Assembly: GCA_947683425.1 (NCBI GenBank) | Contig: CANTUQ010000035.1 | Span: 6,123,001 to 6,187,000, forward strand | Direction: 5' to 3' | Length of the DNA: 64,000 nucleotides | Origin: Excoecaria cochinchinensis | Lineage: Eukaryota; Streptophyta; Magnoliopsida; Malpighiales; Euphorbiaceae | Shown here: piece after piece, positions 11,301 through 21,338 of the stretch | Layout of the letters: every line of letters begins with the position of its first letter | Numbering within the stretch: position 1 is the first letter of the stretch | Notes under the pieces: generated by a model | The model's input: only the letters and a program-made list of their open reading frames with translations | The model's database searches: none | Told to the model about the DNA's origin: nothing | Position numbers and translations under genes: made by a program

Positions 11301-11671
11301 CCTTCATCGTTCTAAGTTCCTCCTTGAAAATGGTTTTTGGTGTCTATAACATTTTCAAGAACAACTGCGAAGATTTTGCAATATACTGCAAGACAGGTCT
11401 TCTTGTATTCACAAGCATAAGTGTAGGTCGAAGCGGGCAGGCAGCATCCTTATTGGCTGCTGTCAGTACTATCGTTTCTTCGCCACTTCGATTTCTAACA
11501 ACGAGCATTAGTGGACTTACGGCTGTGGGTTGTGGCTTGTATTGTGTCAGCAGGTTTGTTTCTGATATTGGAATACGTCGTGATGTGACCAAAGTCCCAG
11601 TTGAGAGGCTTGTTTCTCATGCTAGCTTACAGGAATTGGAAGTTTCAGCTGATGTAGCTAAGGAAAATTGA
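8306..11671 (+). pseudogene. LRAT-domain gene (LEAD-SENSITIVE 1-like), frameshifted
   Basis: This is the only host gene seen. Exon 1 (8306-8399) encodes MGVFSNKISRDQLKPGDHIY..HAYIYSHHG; exon 2 (11000-11671) encodes the rest. The product belongs to the plant NC/LRAT-domain family, whose fold is shared with lecithin:retinol acyltransferase and NlpC/P60 enzymes. The expected catalytic residues are present: His in SHHGIYVGD, His in VIHFTR, and Cys in NNCEDFAIYCKT. The Cys-rich motif CPKCG..SSCLDCF and a hydrophobic C-terminal stretch (GLTAVGCGLYC) also fit. With indels corrected the length is about 254 residues, normal for the family. Three one-base indels break exon 2: a loss at the A run 11018-11021, a gain at 11188-11195, and a gain at the T run 11334-11338. 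All lie in homopolymers, so assembly error is possible. The intron is retained, so it is not a processed copy. Confidence 0.87.
8400..10999 (+). other. Intron of the LRAT-domain gene
   Basis: The intron starts G|GTCTGC (GT at 8400-8401) after a phase-1 exon end and finishes ACACCAG (AG at 10998-10999); joining gives the conserved HHGIYVGD. It is 2.6 kb and T-rich in the way of plant introns. I found no transposon, RNA gene or coding frame of note inside it; open frames there are short and featureless. Confidence 0.8.
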
Positions 11672-13183
11672 TCTTATTTGCCAACAGCTCATTGTTGGAT
11701 AAATATAGGTACTGCCTAGTAGCTGGTTGTGTTTGCGTTTGCGTTTGCTAACTATTGGAAGTAAATTGGACTGTGATTTTCAGATTTCCCCTAGTTGGTG
11801 ATGATTTTGTCAAATGTCGAAATATGGATATGTACTCCTGATTCATGATCTTACTATCTATGTTTAAGTTTACTTTTGTTACGCATTTCTTTCGTACAAA
11901 ATATATATGTGCGTAATTGTTGGTATTATGTACATATACTAATGAAACATATGCAAACTCGTATAGATGTTTCTACTCCATGTCTGTTCGTGTACATATT
12001 AATCAATTTTTTTTTCTTTCTTTTGAATATGAGAAACACATGCACAGCTAATGTTCACGACATAGTAATGGAGACCAAATAAAAAAGGTAACAAGTCTTG
12101 AATATTTGGAAATCCTAATAGGATAAATGTAGGCAAAATATATCACCAAGCCCCCTTAACTTTTTAACTTTTTGCTATAATATCGTTATGTTTTTATTTT
12201 GCAGCATTGAAATTCTAAATTTTTATTTTTTACATATTAAACTCTCGATGGAAAGAAAATAAAAATTAAATTGTGAGTTCCGTTTGACACGTTTTTAATA
12301 TTTACATTTAAATCTCAATTTGATGTGTCTTTGTTTATTTCATACGATATTTAATCATGAGTTTGGGTACCGGCCTAGCCTAGCCCACAAAATTACCAAA
12401 CACGGATAACTATTTTTGCATACAAGCTAAGCCCAAGTCCTAAAAAAATCTGCTTTTTTAGGGTGGGGATTAGGCTTGGTTTAGTTCAGCTCGACCATAT
12501 ATCAGTTTTATATTTTTTTTTTCATTAATTATATAATTTAAAACATGTAAAAATGTAAAAAAAAAAAAATTAAAAGAATAAAATTTCGTGATAAATATCA
12601 AAATGTATAACGTATATTAACATATTAAATTTTTTTATAGTATATTTTTATATTTTTAATATAATATAATACAACAATTTATACAATAATATATTTTTTA
12701 TTTAAATATTTTTAGCGGGCTAGCCCAACCTGCACAAAGCCCGCTTTAGTCTTGCATTTCACTTATATGGGCTTGGGTTGGGCTTAGACAAAGGCAAAAA
12801 GATTAAAAGTCCGGTAAGACACGGCCCAAATTCGACTTGAATCCAAAAATGAACAGGTCTACTTCTTATTAATTTTAAATTAACTAGTATTCTCAATTGG
12901 TACTCCAATCTGAAACTGATAAGGGTATTAACTACTATAAATCAAATTGAAGTTGGGGTGCAGATAACAAAAGCGGGTGAAATGGAGAGTACTGTTCAAT
13001 TCACGTTTTCTATCCACCAAGGGCTTAATGTGTAAAAAAAATAAAAATTCAAGGCTCAATTTTGTAAAATAAAAGTACATGGACTTAATAGCAAAAATTC
13101 AAAGAATTCAAGAATTTAATGATACAGCTTTCTTGTGTATGAGTACAAGTAATAGTAGGAGTTTTAATAAATATAGGAAAAAA
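11672..13183. other. Intergenic DNA after the LRAT-domain gene
   Basis: The first 200-300 bases are probably the gene's 3' region. From 12360 to 12870 a degenerate repeat shows GGCCTAGCCTAGCCCA and, near its right end, GGGCTAGCCCAACC and GGGCTTGGGTTGGGC, with AT-rich DNA between. This looks like a common dispersed plant repeat, but I cannot assign a family. There are no genes. Confidence 0.5.
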
Positions 13184-13188
13184 GGTAC
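13184..13188. other. Target-site duplication GGTAC, left copy (Tat-A)
   Basis: GGTAC directly precedes the LTR start TGTGACGCG. The partner copy is at 31650-31654, directly after the other LTR end TATCTACA. Confidence 0.9.
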
Positions 13189-14280
13189 TGTGACGCGCCC
13201 GAACCCCACTCGGCATCCGGGCCGCTCCCAGGAGTCCGCTTTTAGGACCCGAGACCGGATGGAGGTTCATTAAAACTTGTGAAAGCTGTTCGCTTCGCAA
13301 TGGACAGAGATTCACCCCCATTCTATTATTGGCAATCAACTTACGAGGGCGTCTGTTGGGCATCATAAGGTAGGTATCACGGAGTCGTCACCCAATAAAA
13401 TATTGAAAAATAAATTCTAACCTTATGAGGCCAAAACAAAGAGAGTTCGGGACCTCACTTTTATTCATACATTTGGTTAACGTTATATGAATGAGTTTTT
13501 AGAGTCAATTATTTTATCTCTCTTCTCACACGATTCATGCAATAAATTTAAAACGCATTACAAGCACACAAAAAGGCAATAAATAAAACGATAAATATAA
13601 TTGCAATTATCAAAAAATAAACATGAAATTCATAATAGTGACAGAATGAAAATACATACATAAATCGGGGCATTCATTTAGACGAGAACATTTGTTCCCA
13701 ACTACTTGTTTTACAAAAAAGGTACGGAGTTTTCAAACCGACTTTATGTAAAAAGGACAAAGTGATCTTGTTTTAATGAAAACGTAAACCTTTTATTTTT
13801 GGGATGAAAATGCGGACATTGGTTCAGTTTTATTAACAAATTTTCAATTTTAGTAGAAAACATTTTGTGTGGTGGTTCTTTTTAAGCGCGGTCGAAAATC
13901 CATTATTATTATAGTCCTCAAGCAAATGAAAGAAAATAAAATAATAAATACATATTTCAAAATAATAAATAAATCCTAAACTATTCGCCCCGACCGTGCT
14001 TCGCCTAGCTCCATGGACCACATGCCCCTCGCGGTTGTGATCACGACAAAAAATAATATTGGTCAATAATAGATTAAATTAAACTAAATGATAAATAAAT
14101 ATTCAGATGAAATATATTGAGAAAAATAATCAATCTAATGCAGTAGAAATAAAATAAACTGACTCAATTAATGAACATGAAACACAAATGACATAATTAT
14201 AATAATCACTGACAATAAAAATAACAATTATAGCAGTAATAATGATACAAAGTAATAACAGTGAAAACAACATTCATTCA

Positions 14281-14283
14281 CAC

Positions 14284-14323
<40 letters not shown>

Positions 14324-14362
14324 GTAATAATAACACTAAAACGAATACTAATAATAACAATA

Positions 14363-14402
<40 letters not shown>

Positions 14403-14419
14403 TAATATTAACATAAGAC

Positions 14420-14468
<49 letters not shown>

Positions 14469-14516
14469 CAACTAGCAATATTAATGACAATAATTAACAA
14501 TAATAGCAATAATGCA

Positions 14517-14558
<42 letters not shown>

Positions 14559-15075
14559 TGATGATGATGATGATGATGATATAAAATAAATAAACATAAA
14601 ATAATAATAATAAATAAATAAAATAATAATAATAACAATAATAATAAAAACACAAAATAATCATGATGATAACATAAACACAACAATAATAATAATGATA
14701 ATAATAATAATAATAATAATAATATAGTAAAATGAACATGAACTAAATAATACTAACAATAATAATAACATAAAATAATACTAATAATAATAATAATAAT
14801 AATGATGATGATAATAACAACAACAATAATAATAATTATAATATAAAATAAAATAAACATAAAATAATACTACTAATAATAAGAATAAGTAACAATAATA
14901 ATATAACACAACAATAATAGTCACAATAATAATCATAACAATAACATTAACACAATAATAATAATAATAATGATAACAATAATAATAATAATGTAAAATA
15001 GTATTAATTAATAATAATAATAATAATAACAGTAATAATAATAATAATAATAATATAAAATAATAATAAAATTAA
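14281..15075. repeat. (AAT)n microsatellite array in the Tat-A left LTR
   Basis: Nearly 800 bases are dominated by AAT/TAA trinucleotides, with interspersed AAC, GAT and short unique pieces. Open frames of poly-Leu, poly-Ile or poly-Tyr across it are artefacts of the repeat. An equivalent array sits in the other LTR. Confidence 0.95.
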
Positions 15076-15353
15076 AATAAAAGAAAAATAAAAAATAAAA
15101 AAGAAATATAACCACTTACCGGTTTTTCTTCACCGGAGCCACCGGAGGACGACGGTGGTCGACACCGCCACTGCTGGAAGACAGATAGCCGCTCCCGGAG
15201 CTTGTCGCCGTCGGTCACGAGCCAGAAGGACGCAGGGGTTGGTCGAAAAATGCCTTGGAACGCCGCGGAGCAACCACCTTCGATCTCCCTACTGTCGGCG
15301 GGTGGGGGAGACCGGCTACCGTCGGGATGATCGTCTCGCCGCTGGGAGTCCAT
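15072..15353 (-). other. Short conserved frame in the Tat-A LTR (left copy)
   Basis: This 93-codon frame starts MDSQRRDDHPDGSRS and contains SAAFQGIFRPTPASF and RQWRCRPP-like text. The other LTR keeps the same start and most of the frame (30816-31079) despite many base differences. It sits in a CpG-rich block about 590 bases into the LTR in element orientation. Function is unknown; it may be a captured host exon, a leader peptide, or simply GC-rich LTR sequence. I have no domain match. Confidence 0.3.
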
Positions 15354-15940
15354 CGCCGCCGCGCGTGGCGCCGTCCGACGCCGGAGGTGGCGCCGGCCAC
15401 CTCTTTCTTCTTCTCCCTTTTTTTTCCTTTCTTCCCTTCGGTTCCTGCGTTCTCCCTATTTGGTCCCCTCTGTTCTCTCTTCATTTGTTTCCCCTTTCTA
15501 TTTTCTTTTGCCCTCCCTTTGGCTTTCTCTTCTCTTTTCTTATTTTATTTGCTCATCTCATCTCCTTAGCCGAACCCCCTAATTTTGCTCTATCTTTTTC
15601 TTTTTACACCCCAAATTTAGGCTTGTTTGGCCCCTAATTCCCTCATTGATTTTCTCCATAATTTTTGATTTTTTAATTTTATTTTAACTTACTTAAATTA
15701 TCACCTATTTTACTTAATTAAACACTCTATATTTATTTTATTTTTCAACTTTAATTATCCTATAATATTAACTAATTAATTTAACCTAATCTTAATTTTT
15801 AATTTTACGCATATATATATATTTTTTTTATTTTTAAGTTTTTATATTTTTTTTCGGAGAAATTATCAAGTTTGCCTGGAGAGCCAAAATTGCCATTTTT
15901 TGGATAGATATTACCCTTGACTCAGGACCCGGTATCTACA

Positions 15941-15953
15941 ATTGCCCCCAATT
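15941..15953 (-). other. Tat-A polypurine tract
   Basis: On the minus strand AATTGGGGGCAAT directly precedes the LTR start TGTAGATACC. This is the expected position and composition for the plus-strand primer of a Ty3/gypsy element, and it fixes the element on the minus strand. Confidence 0.7.
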
Positions 15954-16087
15954 TTGGGGAAGCTAGTGCCTAGACGCCTAGGTGAGTAAAAATTCAGAGA
16001 AGAAGGAAAGAAGGGACGCGTACCTGAGGCAGTTGTCGTTCCGATCTGAATGAAGTTACTGGGGTAGTTACCATCTGCTTGTCGACG

Positions 16088-17358
16088 TGTTAACCCTCAT
16101 CGTTTTAGCATCTAACTTGTGCGGTATCTAGCCTTTTATTCGGTGTCATACCTCCGTCGTTTTGGCATCTAACCTGTGCGGTGTCTAGCCTCAACCGTTT
16201 CGGTATTTAACCTATTGGTGCGGTGTCTAACCTCCCTCGTTGCAGCATCTAACCTATGCGGTGTCTAGGCTTAGCCGGGTTGGTATCTAACTTATCAGTG
16301 TGGTGTTTAACCTCCCTCGTTGCGGCATCTAACCTGTGCGATGTCTAGCCTTAACCGGGTCGGTATCTAACCTATTGATGTGGTGTCTAACCTCACTCGT
16401 TGCGGTATCTAACCTGTGCAGTGTCAAGTCTTAGCTGGGTCGGTATCTAACCAGTTGGTGCGGTGTCAAGTCTTAGCTGGGTCGGTATTTAACCAGTTGG
16501 TGCAGTGTCTAACCTCACTCATTGCGGCATCTAACCTATGCGGTGTCTAGCCTTTGTCGGGTCGGTATTTAACCTATCGCTGTGGTGTCTAACCTCCCTC
16601 GTTACGGCATCTAACCTATGCTGTGTCTAGCCTTAGCCGGTTCGGTATCTAACCTGTTGGTGCGGTGTCTAACCTCCCTCGTTGCAGCATCTAACCTGTG
16701 CGGTGTCTAACCTTAGCTGGGTTGGTATCTAACCTATCGGTGTGGTGTCTAACCTTCCTCATTGCGGCATCTAACCTGTGCGGTGTCTAACCTTAGCCAG
16801 GTTAGTATCTAACCTGCTGGTGCGGTTTCTAACCTCCCTCGTTGCGGCATCTAACCTGTGCGGTGTCTAGCTTTAGCCGGATCGGTATCTAACCTATCAG
16901 TGTGGTGTCTAACCTCCCTTGTTGCGGCATCTAACCTGTACGGTGTCTGGCCTTAGCTAGGTCGGTACCTAACCTATTGGTGCGGTATCTAACCTCGTTG
17001 CGGCTTCTAACTTGTGCGGTGTCTAGCCTTAGCCGGGTCGGTATCTAACCTATCGGTGTGGTGTCTAACCTTCCTCGTTGCGGCATCTAACCTGTCCGGT
17101 GTCTAGCCTTAGCCGGGTCGGTATCTAACCTGTTGGTACGGTGTCTAACCTCCCTCATTGCGGCATCTAACCTGTGCGGTGTCTAGCCTTAATCGGGTCG
17201 GTATCTAACCTGTTGGTGCAGTGTCTAACCTCCCTCGTTGCAGCATCTAACCTGTGCGGTATCTAACCTTAGCCGGGTCGTTATCTAACCTGTTGGTACG
17301 GTGTCTAACCCCCCCTCCCCCCGTTGCGGCATCTAACCTGTTCAGTGTCTAGCCTTAG
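16088..17358. repeat. 80-bp minisatellite in the Tat-A 3' untranslated region
   Basis: About 16 imperfect copies of an 80-bp unit, each made of four related sub-units of about 16-22 bp built on CGGTATCTAACCT, CGGTGTCTAACCT, CGGCATCTAACCT and CGGTGTCTAGCCT. The array lies directly inside the 3' LTR, the place where Tat/Ogre elements are known to carry fast-changing tandem repeats that can seed satellites. Tek-B inserted into it; a last partial unit continues at 24129-24160. Confidence 0.9.
17354..17358. other. Target-site duplication CTTAG, left copy (Tek-B)
   Basis: CTTAG lies just before TGTAACACCCCGCC. The partner is at 24129-24133, where the minisatellite resumes as CTTAGCCAGG. Confidence 0.92.
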
Positions 17359-20022
17359 TGTAACACCCCGCCATCCCCGTTGGAAGGATACCGGAGTGCC
17401 ACGAGAGCAAACACATATAACGAATCCATATACACATGTATAAACAAAAAAACAAATGAGATGTAAAGAAACTTTTAATCATGTAATGGTAAATCCTTTT
17501 TACATATAACATATATCAATATCGTTTTACAAAAAGAGGCTCGTAAGCAAATACATATACAAAAATAATATTTGTTCCTTTACAAAAATTTACTTTGCTA
17601 TACACAAGCCATATACAAAAATTACAGCGAAAGACTTCAAATAACTTCATTCAAAAAGACTCCTAGTGGCCGACCTGCAGATATCCGACTCTGAACCGAA
17701 CTCGCCACCTGCACGGGAAAAGAGCCCGTGCTAAGCGATAACGCTTAGTGGGGAGGAACAAAACAAACGCACAATATGAAAATACAATATTTATAACAAT
17801 ACAATATTCTAAAGATTCAAAATCAAAGGCATCAAAATTACATGTAAACATATCTCCCAAAAACCCTTAGTTGACATGTATAAATATATATTCAATACTG
17901 GCAATTAAGTATACAATTCACAAATCTCATCATTCTAAGTATACAGATTCAAGGTGCATAATATAGAGTTATGCAGGAATTCATGTACATCATATACTTG
18001 TAATCATGTCAACAATGCATTTCAACATATGCAACACATTTAAACATATAGCCTGACTAGTCTGAAAATATTCTCTAGAAGTGGATGCGGTCAAATGGAT
18101 ACTGATAGGACACAGTATCCCAAGCATATAGAGACATGAGTGTCAAACATGTACTTTTCATATAGAGACCGAAGTCTCGCGTTAAATCCATATAGACCAA
18201 ACATGGTCGAAACCAGGATCCAAACGGACCCACGTAAAACGTTTTATCATATAGCAGCTGCACACACACACTGACCTAAGTAAGCGCTTACTTATCCACT
18301 ACTATGACTTGTTCAGGCTTAAAACTCAACTCAACAATTCAAACACCAATATCAATATTAAATACAACTAAATGCAAATACATATTTCACGTGTACATGT
18401 GTCTAGATCAAATTCAGAAACATTTAAATATATCCAGTATCAATTATTGGAGGCAGAAGTACAAATAATTCACATTCAAGTCAATTTATGTTCATGTAAA
18501 ATATAAACTAGTAAATTATGTACATTAATTATTTAATCAAGTATACTACTAAATATTAAGCAATTATTAATTACAATTCAGATTTTAAACCCAAACTTTT
18601 GTCATGTAGTGCAAAAACCCTTGAAATCAGAAGTTAAACTTTATTTTTAAGAAACTAGGGCAGCAGGGGAAGGCTGGTCACGAGACACCCAGGCAGTGGT
18701 GTCTCGTGACGCTGATTTCTCGCGAGCGCCACACCAAAGAACAAGGCAGTCACGGCGTGACCATCAGTCACGTCTCGTGACGCCTAAGAGGAGAGGGAGA
18801 GGTCACGAGATCCTGTCTCGTGACATGCAGTGAAGAGGAAGGTCACGTGGCGTGACTCTCCGTCACGTCCCGTGACTTCCCAGGGAAGGGGATCACGGCG
18901 TGATGCCCCATCACGTCGCGTGACCTTCTTCAGGGAAGAGGGTCACGGCGTGATGCTCCATCACGTCTCGTGATCTTCTTCTCACACTCCTTCTTCTTCT
19001 CAAAACTAATCTTCAGAATTCCCAGAAAAACGTGAAAAAAAAACCAGAAGGTCCAGAAAACAGAGTACTCCCTAAATTCAAAACCCCATTTTTGTCTAAA
19101 ACCATTTTCATACAAAAATCATGCTAACACATACCTTCAAGTCTCCATGACACATATACAACAATTTAATACAAATTAATCACATTTTCAAACAATCAGA
19201 TAGTATTCACAGAGGGTCACCAACCCAGAATTTTTCCTTTTAACGCTCATATATATGAACTTCCATGTACCATGCAAAACAACAGAACATCAACACCACC
19301 AATCATACATATAAATTCTATTACTTATGCATTTGATAAAACAAACACACACATAAATGCATTAACAACATACATCAACCACGATCCGAAATTTAGAAAG
19401 GCAGACACTCCCAAACCTGTTACTGAAGTCCCAAAAACGTCCACTGTACTCTCAGTCCACAACCTTCTCTTTCCCTTTATCTTTTTTCTTCTCTTCAACA
19501 GATTACATGACCGACAAATAAAACCCAATATCAATCTAAAGAACAGCAACTAACAATCCTTAAAAAGAGAAGATGAAGAATCACATGAAACTGACAATTA
19601 CTCACCTTCTGAACTTCAAAGCTTAAAACCCAACCTCAAGACATATGAACATGTACATGCAAACAGAAAGGACATAAACACAAGAGAAGAGGAGTGGTTT
19701 ACGTGTGAGAGAGCAAGAGAGAAAAACTTCAGGTCTTTTGTTTCAGCCAACTAAAACTTTCTCAGACTTCTCCTTTCCCTCACCCACGTACACACACTTA
19801 CTCTCCACTTGGCACACATGCACAGCTTCACAATCCACTTAATTCTCTTTTACTATTAAGTCCTTGACAAATTACTTTCTCCTCACTAAACTAAAACTCT
19901 GGAATTAATTACTTTTATTTCTTTGCAATTTAATCCTCTTTCCTCTTATAAAATACCAAATTACCCTTAATTATCCAATTTAAAATTGTTAAATCCAATT
20001 AGGCCACTTATGGGGTGTGACA
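17359..20022 (-). mobile_element. Tek-B 3' LTR
   Basis: On the plus strand it reads TGTAACACCCCGCC to GGGGTGTGACA. It contains the CGCTTAG palindrome (17732-17746), the hairpin array (18677-18976), the purine core (19463-19478, minus strand) and a GTGAGT donor on the minus strand, in the same order as its partner. Confidence 0.93.
18677..18976. repeat. Hairpin array in the Tek-B LTR (left copy)
   Basis: A run of short inverted repeats built on TCACGnnnCGTGA. The best is a perfect 13-bp stem: GTCACGAGACACC at 18677-18689 pairs with 18698-18710, loop 8. Further units lie near 18750, 18802, 18843, 18892 and 18942. The array begins about 1.05 kb into the LTR in element orientation. The same array is in the other LTR at 22784-23083. 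Confidence 0.85.
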
Positions 20023-21331
20023 ACTCTCTCCCCCTTAAGAAAATTTCGTCCTCGAAATTTCCTTGCTTATCCAAACACATCTCAAATACCAAAACCGAAA
20101 CGAAACAAAACTTAACATATAAACACTTACCCGAAGGTCCTGCAGCACCCGTCACATTTTTAGCAGTCATAGCATATGCCCGATGCCTAGTATGATCTTC
20201 TATAGCACCAGGTCGTTGCACCATCTCTGATGGTGCCCTCCAAGCTCTACTTGCATCCCGATTGCTTTGGATGACATTGGATCTTTTACTCTCTTGCTGA
20301 TTCTGGTCCGCTTGTCGATCAGGGCAAAATGCAAACCGATGTTCCATACTTCCACACTTGAAACATGCCCCGGTAATCTTACGACACGTACCCCAATGGT
20401 ACCTATGACAATGCTCACACTCCGGTGCTCGGTTTCCCTTGCTAGCATGCGGTGCCACACTACCTACTTCTGAAGGTACCTGAACAGACCCTCTATTTCC
20501 TTGCTCAACTGGAGCACCCTTAGACTTCTTAGTACTCACAATTCCCCCTTCTGGTGCTCTCCTCTTCTGTGCCATCTTCTGTTTAATCTCCTCAGATTCC
20601 TCTAACTTCATTGCTGCAGCCACAAGCTGATAATATCCCACTGGTTGTAAGACTACCATTGCAGACAAAGGACCTCGGAACACCTCACGAAGTCCCTCAA
20701 GAAAGTGTCTACATCTGAACTCACCAGTCAACAACTGCTCGGGCACATACTTACTCAGCCTATTGAACTCCTTGTCATACTCACTCACTGTCATACCTCG
20801 CTGCTTCAAACTGATGAACTCTCTCCACTTCGCTTCTTGGTAAGCCTTCGTTATGTACTTTTGCTCAAATTCTTGCTTGAAATATTCCCATGTCAACTCA
20901 GCTGGCCTCTGAGGATTCCTCATCACAAGCTCCCACTAATCATATGCTGATCCCTGAAGCAACGAGATAGCACATGAAGCTCTCTGATCTGCGGGACATC
21001 TAATCTCTTGCAGAATTCTACCTACTCTCTTGAGCCAAAACTCAGCCACATCCGATTCATCTAAGGCAGTCCCATGGAAATCCTCTGCTCCTCTTTTTCT
21101 TAACAGTTCAATTGGAGCCTTAGGAGCAGTCAACCTATCAACCACTTGCAACAAACCTTGCACTAATGCTGGATCAAAACCAACTCCTCTATTTGCACCC
21201 ACAGCTGGTGCAGGTTCCTGTGCAGGCCTATCCTGTCTCACTGGATCACCTCCTCTGATCGGACTATCTCTACGACCCATATAGACACTGTCCATCGTGT
21301 CGTCCATATACTCACTTGGATCCGACTCCAT
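19967..21331 (-). pseudogene. Tek-B gag, one nonsense codon
   Basis: Gag capsid and nucleocapsid protein. The start at 21331 (MESDPSEY) matches the starts of the Tek-G and Tek-H gags and sits 7 nt after a predicted splice acceptor; the Met six codons upstream is less likely. The frame holds the RKRGAEDFHGTALDESD block, the retrotransposon-gag domain (LTWEYFKQEFEQKYIT to LQPVGYYQLVAAAMK) and two zinc knuckles, CEHCHRYHWGTC and CFKCGSMEHRFAFC. The single defect is TAG at 20936-20938 where the relatives have Trp (DWWKLV), consistent with one G-to-A change. After GPSGK (about 20126) gag proper ends, and the frame merely drifts through the spacer into the LTR. Confidence 0.9.
20023..20062 (-). other. 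Tek-B polypurine tract and adjacent hairpin
   Basis: The minus strand reads AAATTTCGAGGACGAAATTT then TCTTAAGGGGGAGAGAGT and the LTR start TGTCACACCCC. The first part is a perfect 8-bp stem (AAATTTCG with CGAAATTT) around a 4-base loop. The second is the polypurine tract. In full chromoviruses this is where pol ends; here it survives although pol is gone. Confidence 0.85.
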
Positions 21332-21338
21332 ATAAACA

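Larger units (their letters stand above)
13189..15940 (-). mobile_element. Tat-A 3' LTR (left copy)
   Basis: This 2752-bp LTR reads on the plus strand from TGTGACGCGCCC to GGTATCTACA. It includes a long AAT-type trinucleotide array (14281-15060), then a GC-rich, CpG-rich block (15120-15400) with a conserved short frame, then a pyrimidine-rich and AT-rich segment. It aligns by eye end to end with 28907-31649, with many substitutions, an extra segment of roughly 40 bases near 15360, and different dinucleotide runs near 15810 (AT here, AC in the other copy). Confidence 0.9.

Noticed and set aside
14274..14739. Overlapping open frames coding poly-Leu, poly-Ile, poly-Tyr or poly-His (also at 30000-30610 and 48527-48907)
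   Set aside because: They are by-products of AAT/ATT trinucleotide arrays; every frame of such a repeat is open.
16088..17358. Regularly repeated units that could suggest a CRISPR array
   Set aside because: The units are head-to-tail minisatellite copies without unique spacers, within a plant retrotransposon.
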